Shown piece after piece: positions 1 through 8,718 of a stretch of 64,000 nt of DNA; within the stretch, counting starts at the first letter, position 1; each line of letters opens with the position of its first letter. A program made the position numbers and the translations under genes. The notes under the pieces were generated by a model, which saw only the letters and a program-made list of their open reading frames with translations, did no database searches and was not told the DNA's origin. Source of the DNA: Aquilonibacter sp963837195 (lineage in GTDB: Bacteria; Vulcanimicrobiota; Vulcanimicrobiia; Vulcanimicrobiales; Vulcanimicrobiaceae); NCBI GenBank assembly GCA_963837195.1, contig CAWIMO010000006.1, positions 434,001-498,000 of the forward strand, written 5' to 3'.

Positions 1-42
1 AAGCTTGATTTAGCCCTGCTGTTCGTCGCAATCAGAACAAAA

Positions 43-1470
43 TCAAAGCTTCCTCTGCAAGCGCTCCTTATATCTTTCGAGAAACGCCCGGGCTTCGCGG
101 CCGTGGTCGACCACCTGCGCTGGATAGGCGTCACGGGAAAAGAGCGGTAACATCGGCTGCTCGTCGTTGCGTGCCGTCCCCGCCCAGGCACTCATCGGCA
201 CTTGCGCGAGTTCGGCGACCCACCGTTTAACGTAGGCGCCGCTCGGATCGAAGCGGCGCCGCTGTTTTTCCGGATTGTAGATGCGCGGAAATTGCGCCAT
301 ATCGGCGCCGACGCCCGCGACCCACTGCCAATTGCCGCCGGCAAGCACCGGATCGTCTTCAATCAGCCAGCGCTCCCATTCGTCGCGTCCGACGCGCCAA
401 TCGACGCCGAGATCGAAACAGAGAAACGAGGCAACAACGGAGCGCACGTGGGGATGCATCCAGCCGGTTTCGTGCAGTTGCCGCACGCCGGCGTCAACCA
501 ACGGGAATCCGGTTTTGCCGCCGCGCCAACGGTCGAGCCCTGGATGCGAACGCGCAAAGCTAAATCCGCGCATCTTGGGCTGGAGCGCCTCGTCGTCGAA
601 GGGGCCGTAATAGAATCCGAGCTGCAAGAAAAAATCGCGCATCGCCAGCGAGCGCAAAAAGAGCCGGAGCGAAACCCGCTCTTCGCTCAGCAAGAACGGA
701 TCTTCGCACCGCGCCAGCACCGCGCGCAGCACCGTTCGCGCGGAGATCGTTCCGAACGAAAGATGTGCCGCGAGGTGCGAGGTACGATCGTCGCTCGGGA
801 CGTTCATCGCGACCGCGTACTGCACGGCGGCGCCGCTCAGGAAACGCTCGAGCGCCGCTGCGGCAATGGCCGGTCCGGCCTCGATCACGCGCTCGCTCGC
901 ACCAAATTCATGCGCCACCGGAAGCGGTTCGCTTTGCAACTCGCTCGCGGCAAAATGCACGAGCAACGGCGCGTCGTATGACGCGGGACGCAGCGTGCGC
1001 CATACGTCGAAGTACGGCGCAAAGGCGCGATAACCGTCGCCGCCGCTCGAACGCACCGCGGCCGTCTCCTCCGGCGCGATCGCCGGTGCGTCGTGCACGA
1101 TGAGCGCGCGCAGACCCGCTTCTTCCAACTCCGATTGGACGCGCGCGTCGCTCGAACTTCCGGCGCCGTCGTAGCTCATGCTCCAGGCAACACCGGCGGC
1201 TCCGCAGGCGCGCGCGATGCTCTTGAGTGTCGCGCCGGCGGCGCCACGGCGAACGACCAGCCGTGTTCCGCGTTCGCGTAGAGCTGCGTCGAGTGCCGCA
1301 ACCGCGGCGCAAAAGAACGCTGCGCGACGCGGGGAACGAGCCAGCCGCGCTTCGGCGGCTCGATCGATGATCATGACCGCGAGCACATCGCCGCGGGCAG
1401 CGGCTTGCGCGAGGCCGGCATGGTCCTCGATGCGCAGGTCGTGCGTGAAGCGATAGATGAACGGCGCCAT
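43..1470 (-). CDS. phrB: Deoxyribodipyrimidine photolyase
   Basis: Light-driven repair of UV-induced pyrimidine dimers in the cytoplasm with bound FAD. The 475-residue protein has the usual class I length. The N-terminal Rossmann-like antenna domain opens with YRFTHDLRIEDH, the family's (W/Y)R..DLR(L/I)(E/D)(D/N) signature. The C-terminal FAD domain carries GGNWQWVAGVGADMAQFPRI, close to the family's NGNWQW.AG.G.D signature, followed by FDPSGAYVKRW. A cryptochrome cannot be excluded by eye, but the conserved tryptophan-rich FAD region favours repair. It is the last gene before the window edge; the 42 bases beyond its stop hold nothing recognisable. Confidence 0.93.
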   Translation of the reverse strand: MAPFIYRFTHDLRIEDHAGLAQAAARGDVLAVMIIDRAAEARLARSPRRAAFFCAAVAALDAALRERGTRLVVRRGAAGATLKSIARACGAAGVAWSMSYDGAGSSSDARVQSELEEAGLRALIVHDAPAIAPEETAAVRSSGGDGYRAFAPYFDVWRTLRPASYDAPLLVHFAASELQSEPLPVAHEFGASERVIEAGPAIAAAALERFLSGAAVQYAVAMNVPSDDRTSHLAAHLSFGTISARTVLRAVLARCEDPFLLSEERVSLRLFLRSLAMRDFFLQLGFYYGPFDDEALQPKMRGFSFARSHPGLDRWRGGKTGFPLVDAGVRQLHETGWMHPHVRSVVASFLCFDLGVDWRVGRDEWERWLIEDDPVLAGGNWQWVAGVGADMAQFPRIYNPEKQRRRFDPSGAYVKRWVAELAQVPMSAWAGTARNDEQPMLPLFSRDAYPAQVVDHGREARAFLERYKERLQRKL

Positions 1471-1485
1471 GGCTCTCTTACAAAC

Positions 1486-1818
1486 CTAAAGCGTCTTCAC
1501 GTAGACTGCAATGTCGGAAACGTCGCGATTGGAAAGCGTCCCAGGGTAGAGCTTGGGCATCGGCGGATCGGGCTCTTCGATGGCCTGGACGATCTGCGCG
1601 AGCGTCCGCTTGCGACCTTCGTTCGTAAGCGAGGGACCGATGCGCGTCGCGTCGGGCGACGAACTATGACAGACTTGGCAATTTTTCGCAAAAAGCACCG
1701 CTCCCCGACTGCGATCCGTGCTCGCCACGGCTGCACGCTGATGCGAACAGCCCACGTTCATAAGTCCCGTAAGAATTACGACGGCACTAGCGAATACGAG
1801 GCGTCGGCGGGTGTGCAT
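1486..1818 (-). CDS. Class I cytochrome c, lipoprotein
   Basis: Small membrane-tethered electron carrier of 110 residues. The ATG at 1818 is chosen because it puts a basic n-region (MHTRRR), a hydrophobic stretch and a lipobox ending at Cys24 directly at the N terminus; an ATG 14 codons upstream gives an implausible extension. Haem attachment motif CQVCH is at residues 47-51 and Met87 (in PPMPKLYP) is the likely sixth ligand. Only 15 bp separate its stop from the photolyase start on the same strand, so the two may be co-transcribed. Redox partner unknown. Confidence 0.85.
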   Translation of the reverse strand: MHTRRRLVFASAVVILTGLMNVGCSHQRAAVASTDRSRGAVLFAKNCQVCHSSSPDATRIGPSLTNEGRKRTLAQIVQAIEEPDPPMPKLYPGTLSNRDVSDIAVYVKTL

Positions 1819-1880
1819 GCTGGGCGGGCGTTTTCGGCTGAGGGGGCCCGTTCTCCCCACTTGGGGAATCGAAAGGCGAC

Positions 1881-2372
1881 GTGGCCCGAAAGATTTTCTT
1901 GCGGTTTGCTCAAGCGAACGACATCGATCGCCTTACGAAGGACGGTGTTCTTACTGGTGCGCCGTCGCCGCGCGAAAGCTGGACGACGCGCATTACCATG
2001 TGCTTAGGCGAACAAAAATCCGGCCGGCGCGTCATCCTGGTCGCCGAAGATCAGAGCGGGCTCCTTGGTATGGTGCAACTGGTATTCAAGTTGCCGCCGG
2101 GCTACGACGACCCCGAAGCTGCCAACGGTATGGACGTCGCGATGATGGAGACCTTACGCTTGCGGCCCAACGCGCCGCCCGAAGTCGGGAACGAGCTGGT
2201 GGGCGAAGTACAGCGTCTCGCAATGAAGCGCAACGTCAAGACGCTGACGTTTCTGATCTCGATGCAGAACACGCGCGCGATCAATCAAGCCAAGAGCTGG
2301 GGCTTCGAAGAGTTTCGCATCATGCCCGAAGCGGATAAGATGCTGGCCTTCTTCCGCAAATCCGTCGATTAA
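1881..2372 (+). CDS. GNAT-family N-acetyltransferase
   Basis: 163 residues resembling a compact GNAT fold. Visible are the beta4 strand LLGMVQLVF, a downstream helix (NELVGEVQRLAMKRNVKTL) in the acetyl-CoA pyrophosphate-binding position, and the late NTRAINQAKSWGFEEF segment that is typical of GNAT C termini. The family transfers an acetyl group from acetyl-CoA to an amine; the substrate here cannot be read. The gene stands alone on the plus strand, divergent from the cytochrome gene with 62 bp between them and convergent with the anti-sigma gene. Confidence 0.72.
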   Translation: MARKIFLRFAQANDIDRLTKDGVLTGAPSPRESWTTRITMCLGEQKSGRRVILVAEDQSGLLGMVQLVFKLPPGYDDPEAANGMDVAMMETLRLRPNAPPEVGNELVGEVQRLAMKRNVKTLTFLISMQNTRAINQAKSWGFEEFRIMPEADKMLAFFRKSVD

Positions 2373-2376
2373 AGGG

Positions 2377-3378
2377 TTACCACTGCGGTATGCCGCTGTC
2401 TTCGTCTGAAGACGGACGGAATGTGAACGCGTCGCGATAGATCCCGGTGGTCGGCTTCCCGTTGACCGTGCGCGGCGAATACCGCGCGGCCATCGCCGCT
2501 TTGCAGACCGACACGTCGAGCGCAAGATAGCCGGACGACTTGGTAATCGTACACTTCGCCGGTGCGCCTCGCTCGTCGACGAGCACCTCGAATGCGGTCG
2601 TACCTTGTGCGTTTTCCTCGTAGGCGATCGCTGCGGGACGCGGCTTGATCGCCCCATCGCCACCGATCGGTACGACGTCGCGAATCGTGGTCAACGGCGC
2701 GACAGCGAGCGATTCTGCGTGACCGCCCAGCACCGGAACCGCCGCATTCGCCGGCTGCGCCGGATGTTGCAACGGCATCGCTTCATCGCGCCGCCAGATC
2801 GGCACGTTCGAGGCGGGCGCCGTGATTTGCGGCGCGGGCGCCTGCGCAACGACGGTGGTTTGCGTCGTCGTCTGGGTCACCGCGCTGCCGTGGCGTTCGA
2901 CGACGTTATGGACGACGACCATGCTGCGCGGAGCAGGCGAAGCTTTGGCGATGCGCGGCACTTCCGCCGGCGTGGGAGCGACACGCGCGCGATGCTGCAA
3001 GGTCACGTGGAACGTCGACGTGTTGCGTTCGACGCTTGCAACGTTGGGCTCGGGCGGCGGTCGCAGGATCGCGGCAGCCAACGCGTGGACGGCAAACGAT
3101 ATCACCACCGCTGCGGCAAGCACCGAAAGCCCGGCACGCCAGGTCCGCGCACGCGAGCGCTCGCCGGGACGCCGCGGTAACGGCTCCCACGTTTCAACCT
3201 CGCGCGCCTGCGCAACGGCAGCCATGACGCGTTCGATTTCACGCTCGCCCCCGAGCGCGCTCAAACACGACGAGCACGTCGCGATGTGTTGGCGATATTC
3301 TTCGCGTTCCGCTTCGCTCGCTTCGCCGAGCGCGATCGCTCCGGCGAGGATTTCCGCACGCGAACAGTTCTGGGTCAC
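2377..3378 (-). CDS. Anti-sigma-factor-like protein with zinc finger, one TM helix and C-terminal TonB-type domain
   Basis: 333 residues. A zinc-binding anti-sigma (ZAS) motif H-x3-C-x2-C is at H31, C35 and C38, followed by one transmembrane helix at about 83-104. A long Pro/Thr/Val-rich linker then leads to a C-terminal domain (about 250-333: FEVLVDERGAPAKCTIT... DVSVCKAAMAARYSPRT) like the TonB C-terminal fold. The start overlaps the sigma-factor stop by 4 bp, so it is presumably the cognate anti-sigma factor. With the N terminus cytoplasmic, the TonB-like domain would lie in the periplasm as a sensor or transducer. ZAS proteins usually end in other sensor domains, so this pairing is unusual. 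Function of the periplasmic part is inferred. Confidence 0.75.
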   Translation of the reverse strand: MTQNCSRAEILAGAIALGEASEAEREEYRQHIATCSSCLSALGGEREIERVMAAVAQAREVETWEPLPRRPGERSRARTWRAGLSVLAAAVVISFAVHALAAAILRPPPEPNVASVERNTSTFHVTLQHRARVAPTPAEVPRIAKASPAPRSMVVVHNVVERHGSAVTQTTTQTTVVAQAPAPQITAPASNVPIWRRDEAMPLQHPAQPANAAVPVLGGHAESLAVAPLTTIRDVVPIGGDGAIKPRPAAIAYEENAQGTTAFEVLVDERGAPAKCTITKSSGYLALDVSVCKAAMAARYSPRTVNGKPTTGIYRDAFTFRPSSDEDSGIPQW

Positions 3379-3896
3379 GATTGCTCCGTCATCACCGACC
3401 GCAGGATCTTCATCGCTCGGCAGACGCGTTGACGAACGGCGTCGGGCGAGGTTCCGAGAATCGTTGCGGCCTCACTGGAGGAATAGCCCGCGTAGCTCGT
3501 CAGGAGCACCGCGGCCGCCTGTTCGGGCGGCAGTTTCGCGATTGCCGCCTGCAAGTCGACCGACGCAGCACTGCGCTCGTCGATCCGCCACGACCGGTCA
3601 TCGCTTTCGCGATCGAGCGGCAGCATACGGATGATCTTCCGGCGCCGCAGGTGCGAAATCGCACCATTGGTCGCAGTCTTGTACAGCCAGCCGGCGGTCA
3701 ACGGCCGTTCCGGATCGCGTTGCAGCGTCCGAAATGCCGCCAGAAAGACTTCCTGCGTCAAGTCGAGCGCGAGCTCGCTGTCGCCGACCATGCGCCGTAA
3801 ATAGCGTGCTAGCTTCGTCTGGTACTCATTTACGAGCGCTTCGATCCGAAGCTGCACGCCGGCCGCCGATTGCGTGGTGAGGTAGACCTCCTCCAT
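3375..3896 (-). CDS. ECF-type RNA polymerase sigma factor
   Basis: 173 residues with the two ECF domains. Region 2 spans YLRRMVGDSELALDLTQEVF, with the DLTQEVFL core and NGAISHLRR. Region 4 spans LPPEQAAAVLLTSYAGYSSS through GTSPDAVRQRVCRA, a helix-turn-helix for -35 recognition. ATG 3896 is preferred over the ATG at 3998 because an AAAGGGGGA ribosome-binding site lies 7 nt upstream of it. The stop overlaps the start of the anti-sigma gene (ATGA), showing translational coupling. Likely autoregulated through its partner; the signal is unknown. Confidence 0.9.
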   Translation of the reverse strand: MEEVYLTTQSAAGVQLRIEALVNEYQTKLARYLRRMVGDSELALDLTQEVFLAAFRTLQRDPERPLTAGWLYKTATNGAISHLRRRKIIRMLPLDRESDDRSWRIDERSAASVDLQAAIAKLPPEQAAAVLLTSYAGYSSSEAATILGTSPDAVRQRVCRAMKILRSVMTEQS

Positions 3897-4029
3897 GCGC
3901 TTTGGTCCCCCTTTGCCCATCAACGATAGGATACCAGGGACTGTGACGGGATTTTGCTCAGATCGAGGAAGCTCGGCCCGACGTGTGCTTGGGCACACGA
4001 GGGACGAGCTGACGACGAGCTGAGCAAAA

Positions 4030-5043
4030 TCAGCCGCCTATTTCACTGAAGGCGCGCATCCGGGAGCTAGCTTCGCCCAGGCGAAGGTGGTGGCGCTCCG
4101 GTTTGATCGCCATGCTCCCGGTCAGGAGCCCCGCGATCTCATCGGTGGTTGCCCCGGCCCGCAGCGGCGTGCGTAGATCGACGTGCTGATCCCCGAAGAG
4201 GCAGAGTCGCAGCCGGCCGTCGGCCGTGAGCCGGACCCGGTTGCAGCGTTCGCAGTAGTCATGGGAGAGCGGGCTGATTACGCCTACCGCGCCGGGTGCG
4301 CCGGGATAGGCGAAGTACCGGGCGGGGCCATTACCTGGTGGACCCGGGACCGGCTCGATCCGCTCCACCGCAGCGACGCGCTCGAGAATTTCATCCGACG
4401 ACACGTAGGTGTCACGCTGCAGTTCGAGGTTCTCGTGGACCGGCATCACCTCGATGAAACGCACGTAGACCGCACGCTCGCGGGTCAGCTGCGCGAAGTC
4501 GGCGATCTCGTCGTCGTTCTCGCCGCGCATCACGACGCAGTTGAGCTTCACCGGTGCAAGGCCGGCGGCGATCGCCGCATCGATGCCGCGAAGCACCCCA
4601 TCGAGTCCCGGGCGGCGCGCGATGCGCTCGAATCGATCCGGACGCAGCGTGTCGAGCGAGATGTTCACGCGCCGCAGCCCGGCAGCAAGGAGCACGTCGA
4701 GCTGCTCCTCGAGCAGCATTGCGTTGGTCGAGAGTGCGATGTCGTCGACGCCGTCGATCGCGTTGATGCCCGCGACCAGACGATGCAAGTCGCGGCGCAC
4801 GAGCGGCTCGCCGCCGGTGAGGCGAATCGTGCGCACGCCGACCCGCGCCGCGGCGCGCACGATTTCGATGATCTCTTCGTAGCTCAGCAGCTCTTCGCGG
4901 CGCAGCCACGGCAGTCCCGATTCGGGCATGCAATAGACGCAGCGCAAGTTGCACTTGTCGGTCACCGACACGCGCAAATAGGTAATCGGCCGGTTGAAGG
5001 CATCGGCCAAAGGCTCGCGCGTGAGGTCGACCGTCGTTATCAT
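4030..5043 (-). CDS. moaA: GTP 3',8-cyclase, molybdenum cofactor synthesis
   Basis: Radical-SAM enzyme that rearranges GTP to 3',8-cH2GTP in the first step of molybdopterin synthesis. The N-terminal SAM [4Fe-4S] cluster motif is C31-x3-C35-x2-C38 (DKCNLRCVYC). A second C-terminal cluster motif lies in YCERCNRVRLTADGRLRLC, and the chain ends in the conserved Gly-Gly. ATG 5043 gives 337 residues, the normal length; upstream codons in frame fall inside the preceding gene. It is the last gene of a ten-gene minus-strand run that also holds moaD, moaE and a MoeZ-like gene. Confidence 0.95.
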   Translation of the reverse strand: MITTVDLTREPLADAFNRPITYLRVSVTDKCNLRCVYCMPESGLPWLRREELLSYEEIIEIVRAAARVGVRTIRLTGGEPLVRRDLHRLVAGINAIDGVDDIALSTNAMLLEEQLDVLLAAGLRRVNISLDTLRPDRFERIARRPGLDGVLRGIDAAIAAGLAPVKLNCVVMRGENDDEIADFAQLTRERAVYVRFIEVMPVHENLELQRDTYVSSDEILERVAAVERIEPVPGPPGNGPARYFAYPGAPGAVGVISPLSHDYCERCNRVRLTADGRLRLCLFGDQHVDLRTPLRAGATTDEIAGLLTGSMAIKPERHHLRLGEASSRMRAFSEIGG

Positions 5044-5048
5044 GTGTG

Positions 5049-5624
5049 TTACTGCGTGAACAGCGAGTCGGGCAGGTCCGGATTCAGCTGGTAGCCCGAG
5101 AGGGTCGTGGTGACGTCGCCGGTATAACTCGCGTCGGCCACATGTCCGGTCTGCGACGTGACGAGCATATTCCCTTGTATCACGCTGTAACGGTTGTCCA
5201 CGGACGCCCAGCCGCCGTTGGCATAGTCCCAACGCTCCGAGCGGATCGTGGCGGTCGCATCGTCAACCGTCACGGTGATCTTGCTGACGTTCCCGGTCGC
5301 CCGCGGTACGAGCGAAAATGTCGTGGCATGGCCGTCGTCGCCGGTCTGCGTTACGGTGTACAGCGCGTCCCAGCGCGCCGGCGGCTCGATGCGCGGAAAA
5401 AGTTGCGAGAATCCCTGCGCGAGCGCGGGCAAGCCGCCGGTGACGGCGATCTTGTTGCGGTCGGGGTCCTTATGGTAGTAGGTCGCCACGATATCGGTTG
5501 AGAGAAACGGAAATGTCTCGAGCGCGACGTGCGCGTGCATCGTCGCGGTATAGCTGTGCAGGTCGGGGTTCAGCGCGATCATGCGTGCAAGCAGATCGGC
5601 GAGCAAAATGATGGCGAGTTTCAT
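5049..5624 (-). CDS. LolA-like exported protein
   Basis: 191 residues. The short hydrophobic N terminus (MKLAIILLADLLARMIAL) may be a weak signal sequence. The body resembles the LolA / outer-membrane lipoprotein-sorting fold: an early amphipathic helix (LNPDLHSYTATMHAHV) and then alternating beta strands. ATG 5624 overlaps the queG stop by 4 bp and fixes the start. Five bases separate it from moaA. A role in handling lipoproteins or lipids in the periplasm is inferred from fold resemblance only; nothing links it to the cofactor genes except the operon. Confidence 0.6.
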   Translation of the reverse strand: MKLAIILLADLLARMIALNPDLHSYTATMHAHVALETFPFLSTDIVATYYHKDPDRNKIAVTGGLPALAQGFSQLFPRIEPPARWDALYTVTQTGDDGHATTFSLVPRATGNVSKITVTVDDATATIRSERWDYANGGWASVDNRYSVIQGNMLVTSQTGHVADASYTGDVTTTLSGYQLNPDLPDSLFTQ

Positions 5625-6721
5625 GGCAGTGCAGCTGTCAACTCCTCTTGTACCCCGGGATCGGATTCTATAGCGGCGCGCGCGCGGAGTGCCGCAATTG
5701 CACTCGGTGCCCCGATGCGCCCGAGTGCCCACGCCGCGGCGCCGCGTACCATCGGATGCGGGTCGCTTACGAGCGCTTGCACCAGGGCGGGGATTGTCGA
5801 TCGATCGAGCGCGTTGCCCAGACCAATCGCTGCGTTGCGCCGCAATACCGCCGCTCCGCGCCAGCCCATCGCCGTGCGCGCGTAGCGCCGCTTAAATTCT
5901 CCGCTGCGAAGCTGGAGCAGCTCTGTGAGGGACGGCGCGGCGGTCACGTCATCGAGCGGGACGAACGCCGCACTGCCCTGATTGCCGGCGTTGCGGGTTG
6001 GAGGACAGACGACCTGACAGATGTCGCAGCCCCAGATCCAATCGCCGATCAAGGCGCGCATTTCGCGCGGAATCGGATCGGTACGCTGCGTGAGATCGGC
6101 AATGCAGCGCGTCGCATCGATCGTGTAGTCGCCGCGTAGGGCGCCGGTTGGACATCCCTCGATGCACCGCACGCATGAGCCGCAGCTCTTACGGAGCGGC
6201 GCGTCGGGTTCGAGCGCCAGCGTCGTGACGATCTCGCCCAGAAAGACGAACGAACCGAGTGACGGCGAGATCAAATTCGTGTGCTTGCCGATCCATCCCA
6301 AACCCGCGCGCGCTGCAAATGCGCGCTCGGCTATCGGACGCGTGTCGCAGGCAATCGCCGTCACCGGCGCGCCGGCGGCGCGGTCGATCTCCGCAGCGAC
6401 CTCAGCCAGCAGGCGGCGCATGCGATGATGATAGTCGGACGACCAGGCGTAGTTTGAGACGCGCCCGCGCAACGGGGGCCGCGATGGCTCGCCGGTTGCA
6501 TACGGCACCGCGATGCAGACGATGCTGCGGGCGCCCGCGAGAATTGCCTGCGGGTCGGCGGCGGCACGCGCATAGGCGTCGTCATAGCACCACGTGCGCA
6601 AATCGCCGCGTTCGAACGAGGCGCGCATCCGCTCGCGCGATTCGTCGTCCGCACGTGCATCGACGATGCGCACGTCCCCCGCGCCAAGTTCACGCGCGCG
6701 CCGAACGATGCGGTCCTTCAC
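5621..6721 (-). CDS. queG: Epoxyqueuosine reductase
   Basis: Cobalamin- and Fe-S-dependent enzyme that reduces epoxyqueuosine to queuosine in tRNA wobble positions. Two ferredoxin-type clusters are visible: CGSCVRCIEGCPTGAL and CDICQVVCPP. A C-terminal HEAT-like helical repeat region follows (PHPMVRGAAAWALGRIGAPS). The GTG at 6721 overlaps the aldo/keto reductase stop (GTGA) and gives 366 residues, matching the family; a longer reading to 7084 only shadows the upstream gene. Nearby moa genes and this gene share Fe-S chemistry but no pathway. Confidence 0.93.
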   Translation of the reverse strand: MKDRIVRRARELGAGDVRIVDARADDESRERMRASFERGDLRTWCYDDAYARAAADPQAILAGARSIVCIAVPYATGEPSRPPLRGRVSNYAWSSDYHHRMRRLLAEVAAEIDRAAGAPVTAIACDTRPIAERAFAARAGLGWIGKHTNLISPSLGSFVFLGEIVTTLALEPDAPLRKSCGSCVRCIEGCPTGALRGDYTIDATRCIADLTQRTDPIPREMRALIGDWIWGCDICQVVCPPTRNAGNQGSAAFVPLDDVTAAPSLTELLQLRSGEFKRRYARTAMGWRGAAVLRRNAAIGLGNALDRSTIPALVQALVSDPHPMVRGAAAWALGRIGAPSAIAALRARAAIESDPGVQEELTAALP

Positions 6722-7569
6722 AGCGTCGCCAGCGGACCCTCGCGTCCGACCGGAAACGCGACATCGATTGCCGCGATATCTTCCGCATCGAGCCGCAGCT
6801 CGCCCGCGCCGGCATTCTCCTCGACGTGCGCGACGCTCGACGCTTTGGGAATCGTAAAGACGTTGGGCTCCCGTGTGAGGAACGCGAGAATCACTTGGCG
6901 CGCGGTAGCCGCATGTTTTGCTGCAACCCGTTCGAGCACCGTGCCGCCCGCGCTCGATCCGCGCGGGAATTGGCCGCGGCCGAACGGCGTGTACGCCACG
7001 ATCGCCACGTTCGCGGCGCGGGCCGCGGGAATTAGGCGATGTTCCACCGCGCGTTCGCGCAAGTGATAGAGCACTTGATTGCAAGCCAGCGGAATCTCAC
7101 CGAGTAGTTCGCGTGCTTCGAGCATTTCCTCGACGTCGAAGTTGCTGACGCCGGCAAAGCGCGTTTTGCCCGCGTGCACGAGATCGCCGAGCGCACGCAT
7201 CGTCTCGTGCAACGGCACGTGGCTCGGCCAGTGCAGCATGTAGAGGTCCAGGTACTCGAGCCGAAGATTTTTCAGGCTGCGCTCGCAGGCTTCGATCGTT
7301 CCGTTATAGCCTGCATTGCTGGGCAACACTTTGCTCGCGACGAACAGCGTCTCGCGCTCGACGCCGGCGATCGCTTCACCCAAAAGGCGCTCGACCGCCC
7401 CCGACCCATACATCTCTGCCGTGTCGAGGTGGGTCATGCCGAGTTCGATGCCGCGTCGAATCGCGCGGATCGCTTCGGCTTTGCGGGCGCCGCTTTCGGG
7501 CATGTCCCACGTGCCTTGGCCGATCACCGGGACGGAGACGCCGGTAGCGCCGAACGGTTTACGCTGCAT
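6718..7569 (-). CDS. Aldo/keto reductase
   Basis: NAD(P)H-dependent TIM-barrel oxidoreductase of 283 residues. The catalytic tetrad is recognisable as Asp and Tyr in LDTAEMYGSG, Lys in FVASKVLP and His in MLHWPS. The substrate cannot be inferred. It sits 15 bp downstream of the MoeZ-like gene and overlaps queG by 4 bp, so it belongs to the same transcript. Confidence 0.92.
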   Translation of the reverse strand: MQRKPFGATGVSVPVIGQGTWDMPESGARKAEAIRAIRRGIELGMTHLDTAEMYGSGAVERLLGEAIAGVERETLFVASKVLPSNAGYNGTIEACERSLKNLRLEYLDLYMLHWPSHVPLHETMRALGDLVHAGKTRFAGVSNFDVEEMLEARELLGEIPLACNQVLYHLRERAVEHRLIPAARAANVAIVAYTPFGRGQFPRGSSAGGTVLERVAAKHAATARQVILAFLTREPNVFTIPKASSVAHVEENAGAGELRLDAEDIAAIDVAFPVGREGPLATL

Positions 7570-7584
7570 AACTTCGAGTCTACC

Positions 7585-8718
7585 TCAGAAAAACTCGAAC
7601 GATTCGTGCCTCGCCGCATAAGCAAGCAGGCCGCCGTTGAGGTGGCGAACCCGCGTGAAGCCGGCATCGCGGAGCCGGCGCGCGGCCCAGAGCGACTTCG
7701 CGCCGACGCGGCAAGCAACGACGTACGTGCGCGCGCTATCTAACTCGTGCAACCGGGCTTCGAGCTGCGACGCCGGAATGTGCAGCGCGCCGTCGACCAG
7801 CCCGAGCACAGCCTCATGCGGCTCGCGTACGTCGAGGAGTGTTGCGTTGCTCAGCGCCTCGTCCAAATCTTCGGGCGCCAGGTCGCCTTCGTCGACGAGC
7901 GCATCGAGATCCGTCTCGAGCGCATCGAGAATCGCCGGCTGCTCGCCGCACATCGCGCAGTGCGGATCGCGCGCGAAACGCACTTCGCGCGTGCGCGCAC
8001 CCAAACTTTCGATCAGCAGCAACCGGCCGGCGAGGGGCTCGCCGATTCCGAGCAACAGCTTGAGCACTTCATTGGCTTGCCAGGTGCCCACGAGGCCGGC
8101 CAGGACACCGAGCACGCCGCCTTCGGCGCAGGTCGGCACGCTACCGGGCGGCGGCGCGTCGGGATAGAGGCAGCGATAACATGGACCGCCGCGATAGTTG
8201 AAGATGCTCACCTGACCGTCGAAGCGGAAAATCGACGCATACACGTCGGGTTTGCCTTCCAGCACGCAGGCGTCATTGATCAGGTAGCGCGTCGAAAAGC
8301 GATCGGTACAATCGACGACGACATCGTACAGGCGCACGAGTTCGCGCGCATTGGCGGCGACGAATCGGCGCGGGATCGCGTCGATCGCAATCGTGGGATT
8401 GATGGCGTGCACGTGCTCGGCGGCGACCGTGGCTTTGCGCTTGCCGACGTCGCCGGTGGCAAAAATCGTTTGGCGCTGCAAATTCGTTTCATCGACCACG
8501 TCGTCGTCGACGATGCCGATGCGCCCGACACCGGCAGCGCCGAGATACTGCAACACCGGTGAGCCGAGGCCGCCCGCGCCCACGACGAGCACGCGCGCTG
8601 CGCCGAGCCGCTCCTGACCGGCCAATCCTACTTCCGGAATCAACAGATGCCGGCTATAGCGGCGCAACTCCGGCCGCCCCGCCAGGCTCAGACGCGCGGG
8701 TGCAGGCGATTCAGCCAT
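7585..8718 (-). CDS. moeZ: MoeZ/MoeB-type adenylyltransferase with C-terminal rhodanese domain
   Basis: Activates the C-terminal Gly-Gly of a sulfur-carrier protein (here probably MoaD) by adenylation and then transfers sulfur. The ThiF/E1-like domain has the nucleotide loop GAGGLGSP, NLQRQ, and four zinc cysteines in CYRC and CAMC. The C-terminal rhodanese domain (about 285-375) keeps the active-site cysteine in VVACRVGAKS. The 377-residue fusion architecture is that of MoeZ or MoeBR. Its start overlaps the end of the alpha/beta hydrolase by 31 bp. It might also serve thiamine or cysteine carriers; none is encoded here. Confidence 0.9.
   Translation of the reverse strand: MAESPAPARLSLAGRPELRRYSRHLLIPEVGLAGQERLGAARVLVVGAGGLGSPVLQYLGAAGVGRIGIVDDDVVDETNLQRQTIFATGDVGKRKATVAAEHVHAINPTIAIDAIPRRFVAANARELVRLYDVVVDCTDRFSTRYLINDACVLEGKPDVYASIFRFDGQVSIFNYRGGPCYRCLYPDAPPPGSVPTCAEGGVLGVLAGLVGTWQANEVLKLLLGIGEPLAGRLLLIESLGARTREVRFARDPHCAMCGEQPAILDALETDLDALVDEGDLAPEDLDEALSNATLLDVREPHEAVLGLVDGALHIPASQLEARLHELDSARTYVVACRVGAKSLWAARRLRDAGFTRVRHLNGGLLAYAARHESFEFF

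Noticed and set aside
5044..5048. Moco riboswitch upstream of moaA
   Set aside because: Only 5 bp separate moaA from the preceding gene; no room for a riboswitch.
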